From the NCBI GenBank assembly GCA_002408105.1, contig DHQM01000108.1:1-11359 (forward strand): a DNA stretch of 11,359 bases, written 5' to 3'. Every line of letters starts with the position of its first letter. Position 1 is the stretch's first letter. The stretch is from Gammaproteobacteria bacterium UBA5338 (GTDB taxonomy: Bacteria; Pseudomonadota; Gammaproteobacteria; Pseudomonadales; UBA5862). The notes beneath the pieces are model-generated. The model worked only from the letters and a program-made list of their open reading frames with translations. It did no database searches and was not told the DNA's origin. This document shows positions 1-6,455 of the stretch, piece after piece. A program made the translations under genes and the position numbers.

Positions 1-313
1 AGGCTCCTGCGCGATCGATGGCAAGCTGCTGGATCTGTCTGGGATTCGCGAGTTCGAGCAGATCCAGATCTACAACGTGGACAACGGCGAACGTTTCACC
101 ACCTATGCGATCCGGGCAGAGGATGGCTCCGGGGTCATCTCAGTCAATGGTGCTGCGGCCCACAAAGCGACCCCGGGCGATCGCGTCATTATTTGCGCGT
201 ACGCGAGCTATACCGCGGCCCAGTTGGCCAACTACAAGCCTTCTCTGGTCTACCTCAATCCCGACAATAGCGTCAGCCACTCAAGCAACGCCATTCCCAT
301 TCAGGTGGCATAA
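1..313 (+). CDS. panD: Aspartate 1-decarboxylase PanD (5'-truncated by the window edge)
   Basis: PanD is the pyruvoyl-dependent enzyme that converts L-aspartate to beta-alanine and CO2 in the cytoplasm, feeding pantothenate and coenzyme A synthesis. The reading frame is entered at base 2 and stops with TAA at 311-313. The first visible residues are Gly-Ser-Cys-Ala-Ile-Asp, matching the E. coli EGSCAID block, so bases 2-7 encode the Gly24-Ser25 pair where the proenzyme cleaves itself and Ser25 becomes the pyruvoyl cofactor. Downstream are the family blocks [23 protein letters not shown] (with Asn72 and Ala-Ala-Ala that help bind and cleave) and a C-terminal IPIQVA very like E. coli IPVQVA. About 23 N-terminal codons lie outside the window. 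No intrinsic terminator with a U-run follows. The next gene, acs, is 162 bases downstream and probably has its own promoter. Confidence 0.96.
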   Translation, partial: GSCAIDGKLLDLSGIREFEQIQIYNVDNGERFTTYAIRAEDGSGVISVNGAAAHKATPGDRVIICAYASYTAAQLANYKPSLVYLNPDNSVSHSSNAIPIQVA

Positions 314-337
314 CACCGCCTCCAATCCAGGCTCTCC

Positions 338-356
338 CTCGGTTGATCAAGCCGAG
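338..356. repeat. Imperfect palindrome upstream of acs, possible operator
   Basis: The arms CTCGG (338-342) and CCGAG (352-356) flank a fully palindromic TTGATCAA (343-350), with one extra G at 351. It overlaps the -35 element proposed for acs, where a repressor or activator dimer could sit. No U-run follows, so it is not a typical terminator for panD. A regulatory role is inferred from position and symmetry only. Confidence 0.35.
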
Positions 357-372
357 AACGCACGGGTACACT
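343..372 (+). promoter_or_regulatory. Candidate sigma-70 promoter for acs
   Basis: TTGATC at 343-348 matches four of six bases of the -35 consensus. It is followed 18 bases later by TACACT at 367-372, matching four of six of the -10 consensus. A start near base 379 would give a 5' leader of roughly 97 bases holding two hairpins. The match is moderate, and acs in other gammaproteobacteria is often activator-dependent, so a weak core promoter would be reasonable. Confidence 0.35.
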
Positions 373-380
373 AAATTCGT

Positions 381-421
381 CCGGTATACGACCGGTTGTG
401 GGCTTACCCCCTCGCGGGGGT
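381..421 (+). promoter_or_regulatory. Two consecutive hairpins in the acs leader
   Basis: The first hairpin pairs CCGGT (381-385) with ACCGG (391-395) over a 5-base loop. The second pairs ACCCCC (406-411) with GGGGGT (416-421) over a TCGC loop. Neither is followed by a run of U, so they do not look like intrinsic terminators. They could be an mRNA 5'-end structure, a leader control element or a weak panD 3' end. The acs ribosome-binding site (AAGGA, 464-468) lies outside both. Confidence 0.4.
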
Positions 422-475
422 GCTTGCCACACCGTCCCGCGGCTTAAAAACCCTAACAACAGCAAGGACATTGCC

Positions 476-2416
476 GTGTCAGAAGTACATATCCACCGTG
501 TCTCCGAGGCCCTCAAACGAAGCGCACACCTCGACAGGGATGCGTATGCCGCCATGTACCACGCTTCCCTGGAAAGCCCAGAGGCGTTTTGGAGCGAGCA
601 GGCGCAGCGGTTCCTCAGTTGGTTCGAGCCATGGGATCAGGTGGTCAGAGAAGACTTCTCCAAAGGGGAAGCCGAATGGTTCATTAACGGTAAGTTGAAC
701 GCCTGCTTCAACTGCGTAGACCGCCACCTCGACACCCGTGCGAACCAGACAGCCATCATCTGGGAAGGGGACGACCCGGCCGAAAGTCAGCACATCAGCT
801 ATCAAACCTTGCACGAACAGGTTTGCCGCTTGGCCAACGTGTTGAAATCCCGAGGGGTTCGCAAAGGGGACCGGGTGTGCATCTACATGCCGATGATCCC
901 CGAAGCTGCGTATGCCATGCTGGCGTGCGCGCGCGTCGGGGCTGTGCACTCGGTCGTCTTCGGCGGGTTTTCGCCGGAGGCGCTCAAAGACCGCATCCTC
1001 GACTCCGATTGCCAACTGCTGATCACCGCCGATGAAGGCCTGCGCGGCGGTAAACGGGTGCCGCTGAAGACCAATGCCGATCGCGCGCTGACCGCCTGCC
1101 CCGCTGTGCACAGCGTAGTGGTGGTGCAGCGAACCGGCGCAGAGATCCCGTGGAACCAAGAGCGCGACATCTGGTACCACGAAGCCACCGCAGCGGCAGA
1201 TGTGGCGTGCGAGCCGGAACCGATGGACGCGGAAGACCCCCTTTTTATCCTGTACACATCCGGTTCGACCGGCAAGCCCAAAGGGGTTCTACACACCACC
1301 GGCGGATACCTGCTGGGCACCGCGGTCACGCACCACTACGTGTTCGACCACCACGAGGGCGACATCTACTGGTGCACCGCGGACGTGGGCTGGGTCACGG
1401 GGCACAGCTACATTGTGTACGGTCCGTTGGCGAACGGCACCACCACACTGATGTTCGAAGGGGTCCCGACCTATCCCGATGCATCGCGGTGCTGGCAAAT
1501 CGTCGACAAACACCAGGTCAACACCTTCTACACCGCACCCACTGCACTGCGTGCGCTCATGGGACAGGGGAACGAATTCGTGACCTCCACCTCGCGCGCC
1601 AGCCTGCGAATCCTGGGCAGCGTGGGAGAGCCCATCAACCCGGAAGCATGGGAATGGTATTACCAGGTGGTGGGTGAGCGCCGTTGCCCGATCGTGGACA
1701 CCTGGTGGCAAACGGAAACCGGCGCCATCATGATCAGCCCGCTGCCGGGCGCCACCGACCTCAAAGCGGGGTCGGCGACCTTACCCTTCTTCGGCGTCGA
1801 GCCGAAGCTGCTTGATGCTGAAGGACAGGAAGTCCTCGGTGCTGGCAGCGGCAACCTCGTCATTGCCAGGTCTTGGCCCAGCCAAATGCGCACCGTGTTC
1901 GGCGACCACCAACGGTTCGTGGATACCTACTTCAGCGCCTATCCCGGGCACTACTTTACAGGCGACGGCGCACGTCGCGACGAAGACGGTTACTACTGGA
2001 TCACTGGACGGGTGGATGACGTGATCAACGTCTCGGGCCACCGCATGGGCACGGCTGAAGTCGAAAGCGCGCTGGTTCTGCATGAAGCGGTGGCGGAAGC
2101 GGCAGTGGTCGGCTTCCCCCACCCGGTCAAAGGCCAAGGCATCTACGCTTACGTGACGCTCATGGCAGGGGTCGAGCCAACGCAGGCACTGCGCCAAGCG
2201 CTGGTGGACTTGGTCAATGCGGAAATCGGCCCCATTGCCAAACCCGACCACATCCAATGGGCGCCGGCACTGCCAAAAACCCGCTCCGGTAAAATCATGC
2301 GCAGGATTCTGCGCAAGGTCGCTGCAGACGAGATCGACAGCCTCGGTGACACCTCCACCCTAGCCGACCCAGGCGTGGTCGAAGACCTCATTGCGAACCG
2401 GTCTGCGGCGAGTTAA
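476..2416 (+). CDS. acs: Acetyl-coenzyme A synthetase (acetate--CoA ligase, AMP-forming)
   Basis: Acs activates acetate with ATP to acetyl-AMP and transfers the acetyl group to CoA, the high-affinity route for acetate use. The protein has 646 residues (E. coli 652). It shows the ATP-binding loop [11 protein letters not shown] (260-270), the acetate-pocket region VT at 307-308, DTWWQTETG (408-416; Trp411 corresponds to Trp414, which restricts the pocket to acetate), the hinge [13 protein letters not shown] (511-523) and the C-terminal PKTRSGK, whose Lys606 matches the catalytic lysine (Lys609 in Salmonella) inactivated by acetylation. I chose GTG at 476 because AAGGA (464-468) lies 7 bases upstream and the N-terminus then fits the family. 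An in-frame ATG at 398 would add 26 unlikely residues running through the leader hairpin. The gene converges on pnp and ends at a strong shared terminator. No acetyltransferase or deacetylase partner is visible here. Confidence 0.97.
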   Translation: MSEVHIHRVSEALKRSAHLDRDAYAAMYHASLESPEAFWSEQAQRFLSWFEPWDQVVREDFSKGEAEWFINGKLNACFNCVDRHLDTRANQTAIIWEGDDPAESQHISYQTLHEQVCRLANVLKSRGVRKGDRVCIYMPMIPEAAYAMLACARVGAVHSVVFGGFSPEALKDRILDSDCQLLITADEGLRGGKRVPLKTNADRALTACPAVHSVVVVQRTGAEIPWNQERDIWYHEATAAADVACEPEPMDAEDPLFILYTSGSTGKPKGVLHTTGGYLLGTAVTHHYVFDHHEGDIYWCTADVGWVTGHSYIVYGPLANGTTTLMFEGVPTYPDASRCWQIVDKHQVNTFYTAPTALRALMGQGNEFVTSTSRASLRILGSVGEPINPEAWEWYYQVVGERRCPIVDTWWQTETGAIMISPLPGATDLKAGSATLPFFGVEPKLLDAEGQEVLGAGSGNLVIARSWPSQMRTVFGDHQRFVDTYFSAYPGHYFTGDGARRDEDGYYWITGRVDDVINVSGHRMGTAEVESALVLHEAVAEAAVVGFPHPVKGQGIYAYVTLMAGVEPTQALRQALVDLVNAEIGPIAKPDHIQWAPALPKTRSGKIMRRILRKVAADEIDSLGDTSTLADPGVVEDLIANRSAAS

Positions 2417-2457
2417 CGGTCTTCAGCACATGTCGCAGTTGCGCTGCTAACGCGCGA

Positions 2458-2487
2458 AAAGAAAGGGGCCAAATGGCCCCTTTCTTT
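2458..2487. terminator. Bidirectional intrinsic terminator between acs and pnp
   Basis: A perfect 13-bp stem pairs 2458-2470 with 2475-2487 over a 4-base loop. The GC core GGGGCC/GGCCCC is flanked by AAAGAAA on one side and TTTCTTT on the other, so each strand has a U-rich tail after the core. It lies 41 bases past the acs stop and 64 bases past the pnp stop, and can end both convergent transcripts. Confidence 0.9.
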
Positions 2488-2551
2488 ATCTTGTCTTCCA
2501 GTTGTCGCGGTTCGATAGTTGCGCAGCGGACTGGGGGGCGGCCACGGCGCA

Positions 2552-4654
2552 CTAAGACGTGGCGTTGGCCTCTTCGGCAGCAACTTCCTTGATGCTCAAC
2601 TTGACCCTGCCGCGGTTGTCGATGTCCAGCACCTTGACGCGCACCTCCTGGCCCAACTTGAGGTAGTCGTTGATGTCTTCAACGCGGTGGTCGGCAATCT
2701 GCGAAATGTGCACCAGCCCATCCTTGCCGGGCAGGAAGTTCACAAATGCACCGAAATCGACGATCCGCTCCACGGTGCCTTCGTAGATCCGGCCCACCTC
2801 AGGGTCTTCAGTGATGGCCAAAACTCGATTCACCGCGGCATCCAGTGCTGAGCGGTCCTCAGCGTAGATGCGCACGCTGCCGTCGTCTTCGATGTCGATT
2901 GAGCTGTTGGTTTCTTCCGTGATCGAACGGATGGTCACACCACCCTTGCCGATGATGTCCCGAATCTTCTCCGGGTCCACCTTGATGGTTTTAGTGGCTG
3001 GCGCGTATTCGGACAGCTCGTCGCGCGATCTGGCCAGCACCTGGTTCATCTCACCGAGGATGTGCAGGCGGGCTTCGTAGGCCTGGTTGAGCGCGACTTC
3101 CATGATTTCCTCGGTGATGCCCTGAATCTTGATGTCCATTTGTAGGGCGGTGACACCATTGGCGGTGCCGGCGACTTTGAAGTCCATGTCACCCAGGTGG
3201 TCCTCGTCCCCAAGAATGTCGGTCAGCACCGCGAAACCGTCCTCTTCCTTGACCAGCCCCATGGCGATGCCCGCGACAGGCGCCGACAAGGGTACGCCCG
3301 CGTCCATCAACGCCAGACTGGATCCGCATACGGTCGCCATGGAACTGGAGCCGTTCGACTCCGTCACCTCAGAAACCACTCGGATGGTGTAGGGAAACTC
3401 CGACTCGCTCGGAAGAACCGCCTCGATGCCTCGCCGTGCGAGTCGGCCGTGGCCAATCTCACGGCGTTTGGGGCTACCCACCATGCCCGTTTCGCCCACG
3501 CTGTAGGGCGGAAAATTGTAGTGCAGCATGAAGCGGTCTTTGTATGAGCCTTCAAGGGCATCGATCAGCGCCGCATCCCGCTCGGTGCCGAGGGTTGCCA
3601 CCACGATTGCCTGAGTTTCCCCCCGGGTAAACAGGGCTGAACCATGGGTTCTCGGCAGCACGCCGGTTTCAACCCAGATCGGGCGCACGGTTCGGTTGTC
3701 GCGTCCGTCGATTCTTGGTTCTCCAGCAATGATGCGCTGGCGAACCAGAGATTTCTCGATCGAACCGAACACCTCGGCAACGTCCGATGGCGCAGGCCCG
3801 GTTTCTGCATTGGCAAAGCGGGCGATGGCGTCATCGCGAAGCCCGGCCAACGCGGCCTGTCGCTGCTGCTTGTCCGTCGTGCGGTACGCGTCGCCGATTG
3901 GCGCTTCAAACACCGCACGGACTTCAGCTTCCAGGCCACTGTTGGTGGCCGCCGGTTGCCAATCCCAGCGCGTTTGGCCCGCCTCTGCAGCCAACTCGTT
4001 GATCACTGCAATGGCCGCCTGCATCTCCTGGTGTGCGTAGAGTACGGCGCCCAGCATTTCATCTTCAGACAACTCCGCCGCTTGGGATTCCACCATCAAG
4101 ACAGCATCGGCAGTTCCCGCGACCACCATGTTCAGCGACGAGGTTTCAAGCTCCGGGTTGGCCGGGTTGAGCACATATCCAGCTTCTGTGTAGCCAACCC
4201 GCGCGGCACCGATCGGACCGGCAAAGGGGATTCCAGATACAGTCAATGCAGCAGAGGCTGCCAACATGGAGGCGATGTCAGGGTCGTTGTCCTTGTTGGC
4301 CGAGAGCACCGTGCAGATCACCTGGACCTCATTCATGAAGCCCTTGGGGAACAGCGGTCGAATGGGTCGATCAATCAGCCTTGAAGTGAGGGTTTCTTTC
4401 TCACTGGGACGACCTTCCCGGCGAAAAAAACCGCCGGGAATCTTGCCTGCTGCGTAGGTTCGTTCCTGATAATTGACCGTCAGAGGAAAAAATCCACGGC
4501 TCGGATCGGCTTCCTTTCGCCCCACCACCGTCGCCAAGACCACGGTGTCGTCCATGCTCAGCAACACAGCACCGGTGGCTTGCCGGGCGATGCGGCCCGT
4601 CTCCAGGGTGACCGTGTGGCGACCGTACTTGAAACTCTTTCTAATGGGATTCAC
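2552..4654 (-). CDS. pnp: Polyribonucleotide nucleotidyltransferase (PNPase)
   Basis: PNPase is the phosphate-dependent 3'-5' exoribonuclease that degrades mRNA to nucleoside diphosphates, and in many gammaproteobacteria it is a degradosome partner of RNase E. The 700-residue protein (E. coli 711) has the expected order. The first RNase PH core contains [14 protein letters not shown] (74-87). A helical linker follows. The second RNase PH core contains [16 protein letters not shown], where Asp485 and Asp491 match the metal-binding Asp486 and Asp492 of E. coli. A KH domain carries GKGG at 569-572, and an S1 domain runs from about 620 to 690. Translation starts at GTG (4654-4652), with AGGAA 6 bases upstream. 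The stop is TAG. It is the last gene of the operon, 50 bases after rpsO behind a hairpin, and its transcript ends at the bidirectional terminator. Confidence 0.98.
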   Translation of the reverse strand: MNPIRKSFKYGRHTVTLETGRIARQATGAVLLSMDDTVVLATVVGRKEADPSRGFFPLTVNYQERTYAAGKIPGGFFRREGRPSEKETLTSRLIDRPIRPLFPKGFMNEVQVICTVLSANKDNDPDIASMLAASAALTVSGIPFAGPIGAARVGYTEAGYVLNPANPELETSSLNMVVAGTADAVLMVESQAAELSEDEMLGAVLYAHQEMQAAIAVINELAAEAGQTRWDWQPAATNSGLEAEVRAVFEAPIGDAYRTTDKQQRQAALAGLRDDAIARFANAETGPAPSDVAEVFGSIEKSLVRQRIIAGEPRIDGRDNRTVRPIWVETGVLPRTHGSALFTRGETQAIVVATLGTERDAALIDALEGSYKDRFMLHYNFPPYSVGETGMVGSPKRREIGHGRLARRGIEAVLPSESEFPYTIRVVSEVTESNGSSSMATVCGSSLALMDAGVPLSAPVAGIAMGLVKEEDGFAVLTDILGDEDHLGDMDFKVAGTANGVTALQMDIKIQGITEEIMEVALNQAYEARLHILGEMNQVLARSRDELSEYAPATKTIKVDPEKIRDIIGKGGVTIRSITEETNSSIDIEDDGSVRIYAEDRSALDAAVNRVLAITEDPEVGRIYEGTVERIVDFGAFVNFLPGKDGLVHISQIADHRVEDINDYLKLGQEVRVKVLDIDNRGRVKLSIKEVAAEEANATS

Positions 4655-4672
4655 AAGCGGTTCCTATAGTAG

Positions 4673-4698
4673 AAAGCCGGCCCGCAGGCCCAGGCTTT
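4673..4698 (-). promoter_or_regulatory. Hairpin between rpsO and pnp (weak terminator or processing site)
   Basis: On the minus strand AAAGCC (4698-4693) pairs with GGCTTT (4678-4673). An inner GGCC/GGCC stem closes a TGCG loop, with a 2-base bulge. Only a short U-rich patch (TTTCT) follows before the pnp ribosome-binding site, so as an intrinsic terminator it would leak. In E. coli the rpsO-pnp interval contains a terminator and an RNase III site through which PNPase controls its own mRNA; this structure occupies the matching place. Confidence 0.55.
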
Positions 4699-4704
4699 GC
4701 GAAT

Positions 4705-4974
4705 TTAGCGGCGCAGGCCGAGACGCTGAATCAAGCTGGTGTACCGATCGGCGTCCTTGCGCCGCAGGTAGTCCAGCAGCTTGCGGCGTTGGTTCACCAT
4801 GCGAATCAAACCGCGGCGGGAGTGGTGGTCTTTCTTGTGACTGCTGAAGTGTCCCTGCAACCGCTCGATGTTGGCGGTCAGGAGTGCGACCTGCACCTCC
4901 GGTGAACCGGTGTCGCTGTCGTCGCGGCGATACGCCTTAACCACTTCGGCTTTCTCTTCTGCATTCAGTGCCAT
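4705..4974 (-). CDS. rpsO: 30S ribosomal protein S15
   Basis: S15 binds the central domain of 16S rRNA early in 30S assembly and forms a bridge to the 50S subunit. The 89-residue length is exactly that of E. coli S15. The four-helix sequence includes [12 protein letters not shown] (22-33) and [11 protein letters not shown] (46-56). After removal of the initiator Met, His41, Asp48 and Ser51 fall at the positions known to contact the 16S three-way junction. The ATG start at 4974-4972 is preceded by AGAGG, with about 9 bases of spacing; the stop is TAA. The gene follows truB after an unusually long 117-base gap for this operon, which holds a promoter-like sequence and a foldable leader. In E. 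coli S15 represses its own mRNA through such a leader, so similar control is likely here. Confidence 0.98.
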   Translation of the reverse strand: MALNAEEKAEVVKAYRRDDSDTGSPEVQVALLTANIERLQGHFSSHKKDHHSRRGLIRMVNQRRKLLDYLRRKDADRYTSLIQRLGLRR

Positions 4975-4997
4975 TTTTACTGACCTCTTTGCTGTGA

Positions 4998-5054
4998 ATA
5001 TGCGTTACATCGGACAGAATCGTCCGCTTTCAACCCAGGTAAAACCGCGCATAT
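4998..5054 (-). promoter_or_regulatory. Structured rpsO leader, candidate S15 autoregulatory RNA
   Basis: A perfect 7-bp inverted repeat, ATATGCG (5054-5048 read on the minus strand) with CGCATAT (5004-4998), could close a 43-base loop. That loop contains a second hairpin, CGGAC/GTCCG (5026-5022 with 5015-5011) over six bases. The closing stem ends about 10 bases before the rpsO ribosome-binding site. S15 leaders in bacteria are structurally diverse and often use a junction that mimics 16S rRNA. This assignment rests on location and pairing alone. Confidence 0.4.
5004..5033 (-). promoter_or_regulatory. Candidate sigma-70 promoter for rpsO-pnp
   Basis: On the minus strand TTGAAA (5033-5028, five of six bases of the -35 consensus) is followed after 18 bases by TGTAAC (5009-5004, four of six of the -10 consensus). 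The spacer contains the CGGAC/GTCCG inverted repeat. E. coli rpsO also has its own promoter in this interval. If this one is used, the transcript would start near 4998 and would lack most of the leader structure proposed for readthrough mRNA. Confidence 0.45.
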
Positions 5055-5091
5055 CTGCAGTTCACCCGATCCTTTCTGTGGCAGCGGGAAT

Positions 5092-6042
5092 TCAGCCCGC
5101 CACCAAACGACGTGGTGCAACGCGCCCGTCATCGAGCACCTCCCCCACGCCAATGAACTGATCGCCTTCCTGCAGGCGCACCCAGCCCGCAGCAGGCAAA
5201 TGCGCAGCCATCACAGGCTGCCCTTGCTTCAGGTAAAACGCGGTGGCGCCGTTGAGTTGGACCTCCGGGTAGTCCCGCACCGAGCTGCTCAACGGCAGCA
5301 GCAGTGCGTCCAGGGCACGGTGCCCGCCACCATCTCGAACTTCAAACAATTGCTCCAGGGTCCAGGCGCCCTCCAGGCCATAGGGCCCCGCCGCGGTGCG
5401 GCGCAAGGATGTGACGTATCCACCGGTACCCAGGGCGCGTCCAATGTCTTCCGCTAGGGAACGCACATAGGTGCCCTTGGAGCAACACACAGCAAGTTGC
5501 AATTCGGTGTCTGAAAACCCAAGCAGATCCAGGGCATGCACATGCACGCTGCGCTGCTTGCGCTCCACCTCAATGCCTTGTCGGGCCAGCTTGTACAGGG
5601 GCGTACCCTGGTGCTTGAGCGCCGAATACATGGATGGCACTTGCTCGATTTCTCCACGAAACGACTCCAGCACAGCCTCCACCACATCGGCGCTGAGCTG
5701 GACTGGAGCAAACTCCTCGAGGATTTCTCCATCCGCATCACCGGTGGTGGTGCGCGCACCCAGCTGGATGCCGACGCGGTACGCCTTGTCGGCGTTCAAG
5801 AGGTACTGCGAAAACTTCGTCGCCTCCCCGAAACACAAGGGCAATACGCCGCTTGCCAGTGGATCCAGACTGCCAGTGTGTCCCGCCTTGGCCGCCCCGA
5901 ACAATCGCTTGACCTGCTGCAGTGCCGCGTTGGAAGTGGCCCCCTGCGCCTTGTCCAGCACCAGGATGCCATTGACCTGGCGCCCTCGGTTGTGTCCCCG
6001 TCGTCCCAATTCAGTCTCCGTCGGATGGCCCGCGCGGGACAC
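5092..6042 (-). CDS. truB: tRNA pseudouridine-55 synthase TruB
   Basis: TruB converts U55 in the T-loop of most tRNAs to pseudouridine and acts as a tRNA folding chaperone. The catalytic block GHTGSLDPLASGVLPL is present, with the nucleophile at Asp60 counted from the GTG at 6042 (Asp48 in E. coli). It is followed by GEATKFSQYLL, and later KGTYVRSLAEDIG typifies the family. The C-terminal segment after about residue 250 resembles the small PUA-like end of bacterial TruB. The GTG immediately follows the rbfA stop codon (TGA-GTG), so translation may be coupled. However, it lacks a good ribosome-binding site and gives 11 more N-terminal residues than the alternative TTG at 6009-6007. That TTG has GGAG 6 bases upstream and would make the nucleophile Asp49, nearly E. 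coli numbering. The start is therefore uncertain; the identity is not. Confidence 0.95.
   Translation of the reverse strand: MSRAGHPTETELGRRGHNRGRQVNGILVLDKAQGATSNAALQQVKRLFGAAKAGHTGSLDPLASGVLPLCFGEATKFSQYLLNADKAYRVGIQLGARTTTGDADGEILEEFAPVQLSADVVEAVLESFRGEIEQVPSMYSALKHQGTPLYKLARQGIEVERKQRSVHVHALDLLGFSDTELQLAVCCSKGTYVRSLAEDIGRALGTGGYVTSLRRTAAGPYGLEGAWTLEQLFEVRDGGGHRALDALLLPLSSSVRDYPEVQLNGATAFYLKQGQPVMAAHLPAAGWVRLQEGDQFIGVGEVLDDGRVAPRRLVAG
6007..6019 (-). promoter_or_regulatory. Alternative truB start (TTG) with its ribosome-binding site
   Basis: On the minus strand GGAG (6019-6016) precedes an in-frame TTG (6009-6007) by 6 bases. Starting there gives an N-terminus that begins MGRRGHNRGRQVNG and lines up in length with E. 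coli MSRPRRRGRDING. The upstream GTG at 6042 has only a poor GAG match close to it. Confidence 0.5.
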
Positions 6043-6417
6043 TCACTCGTGACGCGCCCGATCAGCGGCGCGGGCTTTGGCGATCAGGGCGTCGAGCTCA
6101 TCACCCCGCTCCCCGGAGTCGTCGTAGGCAAAATGCAGTGCCGGCGTGGTCCTTGCGGTCATTTGCTTGGCGACCTGGCTGCGCAAGAAGCCAGCAGCTT
6201 TTTGCAAAACAGCAATGGTGGCATCGATCTCGTTGCGGTCTTGCACCCCCATCAGGCGCACGAATACCCGCGCATGGGCCAGGTCCCGGCTCACCTCCAC
6301 GTCGACAACAGACACGCCACGAACCCGCGGGTCCCGCATCTGTTGCTGGATCACCACTGCCAACTCGCGGGCAAGGAAGTCGCCCACCCGTTGGTGGCGC
6401 CCATACTCATGGCTCAT
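6043..6417 (-). CDS. rbfA: 30S ribosome-binding factor A (RbfA)
   Basis: RbfA is a small single-KH-domain protein that binds immature 30S subunits near 16S helix 1, supports late maturation and, in E. coli, is needed for growth in the cold. The protein has 124 residues (E. coli 133). Recognisable parts are the N-terminal RVGDFLARELAVVIQQQMRDPRV, the strand-rich VSVVDVEVSRDLAHARVFV and the C-terminal PALHFAYDDSGERGDELDALI. I chose ATG at 6417-6415, which has GGGAG 9 bases upstream. An open frame extends further upstream to 6546, but that part runs through infB codons and does not resemble RbfA. The gene is 38 bases after infB, and its stop codon directly abuts the GTG in front of truB. Confidence 0.95.
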   Translation of the reverse strand: MSHEYGRHQRVGDFLARELAVVIQQQMRDPRVRGVSVVDVEVSRDLAHARVFVRLMGVQDRNEIDATIAVLQKAAGFLRSQVAKQMTARTTPALHFAYDDSGERGDELDALIAKARAADRARHE

Positions 6418-6422
6418 TGGGT

Positions 6423-6439
6423 TGCGCTCCCGTGGCGCA
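6423..6439 (-). promoter_or_regulatory. Hairpin presenting the rbfA ribosome-binding site
   Basis: In the infB-rbfA gap TGCGC (6439-6435, minus strand) pairs with GCGCA (6427-6423), closing a 7-base loop CACGGGA. The Shine-Dalgarno GGGAG spans the loop and the first base of the stem, and the start codon follows 9 bases later. Such a small GC hairpin could modulate initiation, possibly with temperature. Function is inferred. Confidence 0.35.
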
Positions 6440-6455
6440 GCTGAGGCAAACTGGC

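Noticed and set aside
18..374. Plus-strand open frame overlapping panD
   Set aside because: It is out of frame with the conserved PanD reading frame; its Ser/Thr/Arg/Pro-rich translation is typical of a shifted frame.
398..475. N-terminal extension of acs from an ATG at 398
   Set aside because: The extra 26 residues are not family-like and cross the leader hairpin, while GTG at 476 has a well-placed AAGGA.
479..1180. Minus-strand open frame opposite the start of acs
   Set aside because: It is antisense to clearly conserved acs codons and has no recognisable protein features.
3644..4384. Plus-strand open frame opposite pnp
   Set aside because: It is a shadow of the pnp coding strand, with no ribosome-binding site or family resemblance.
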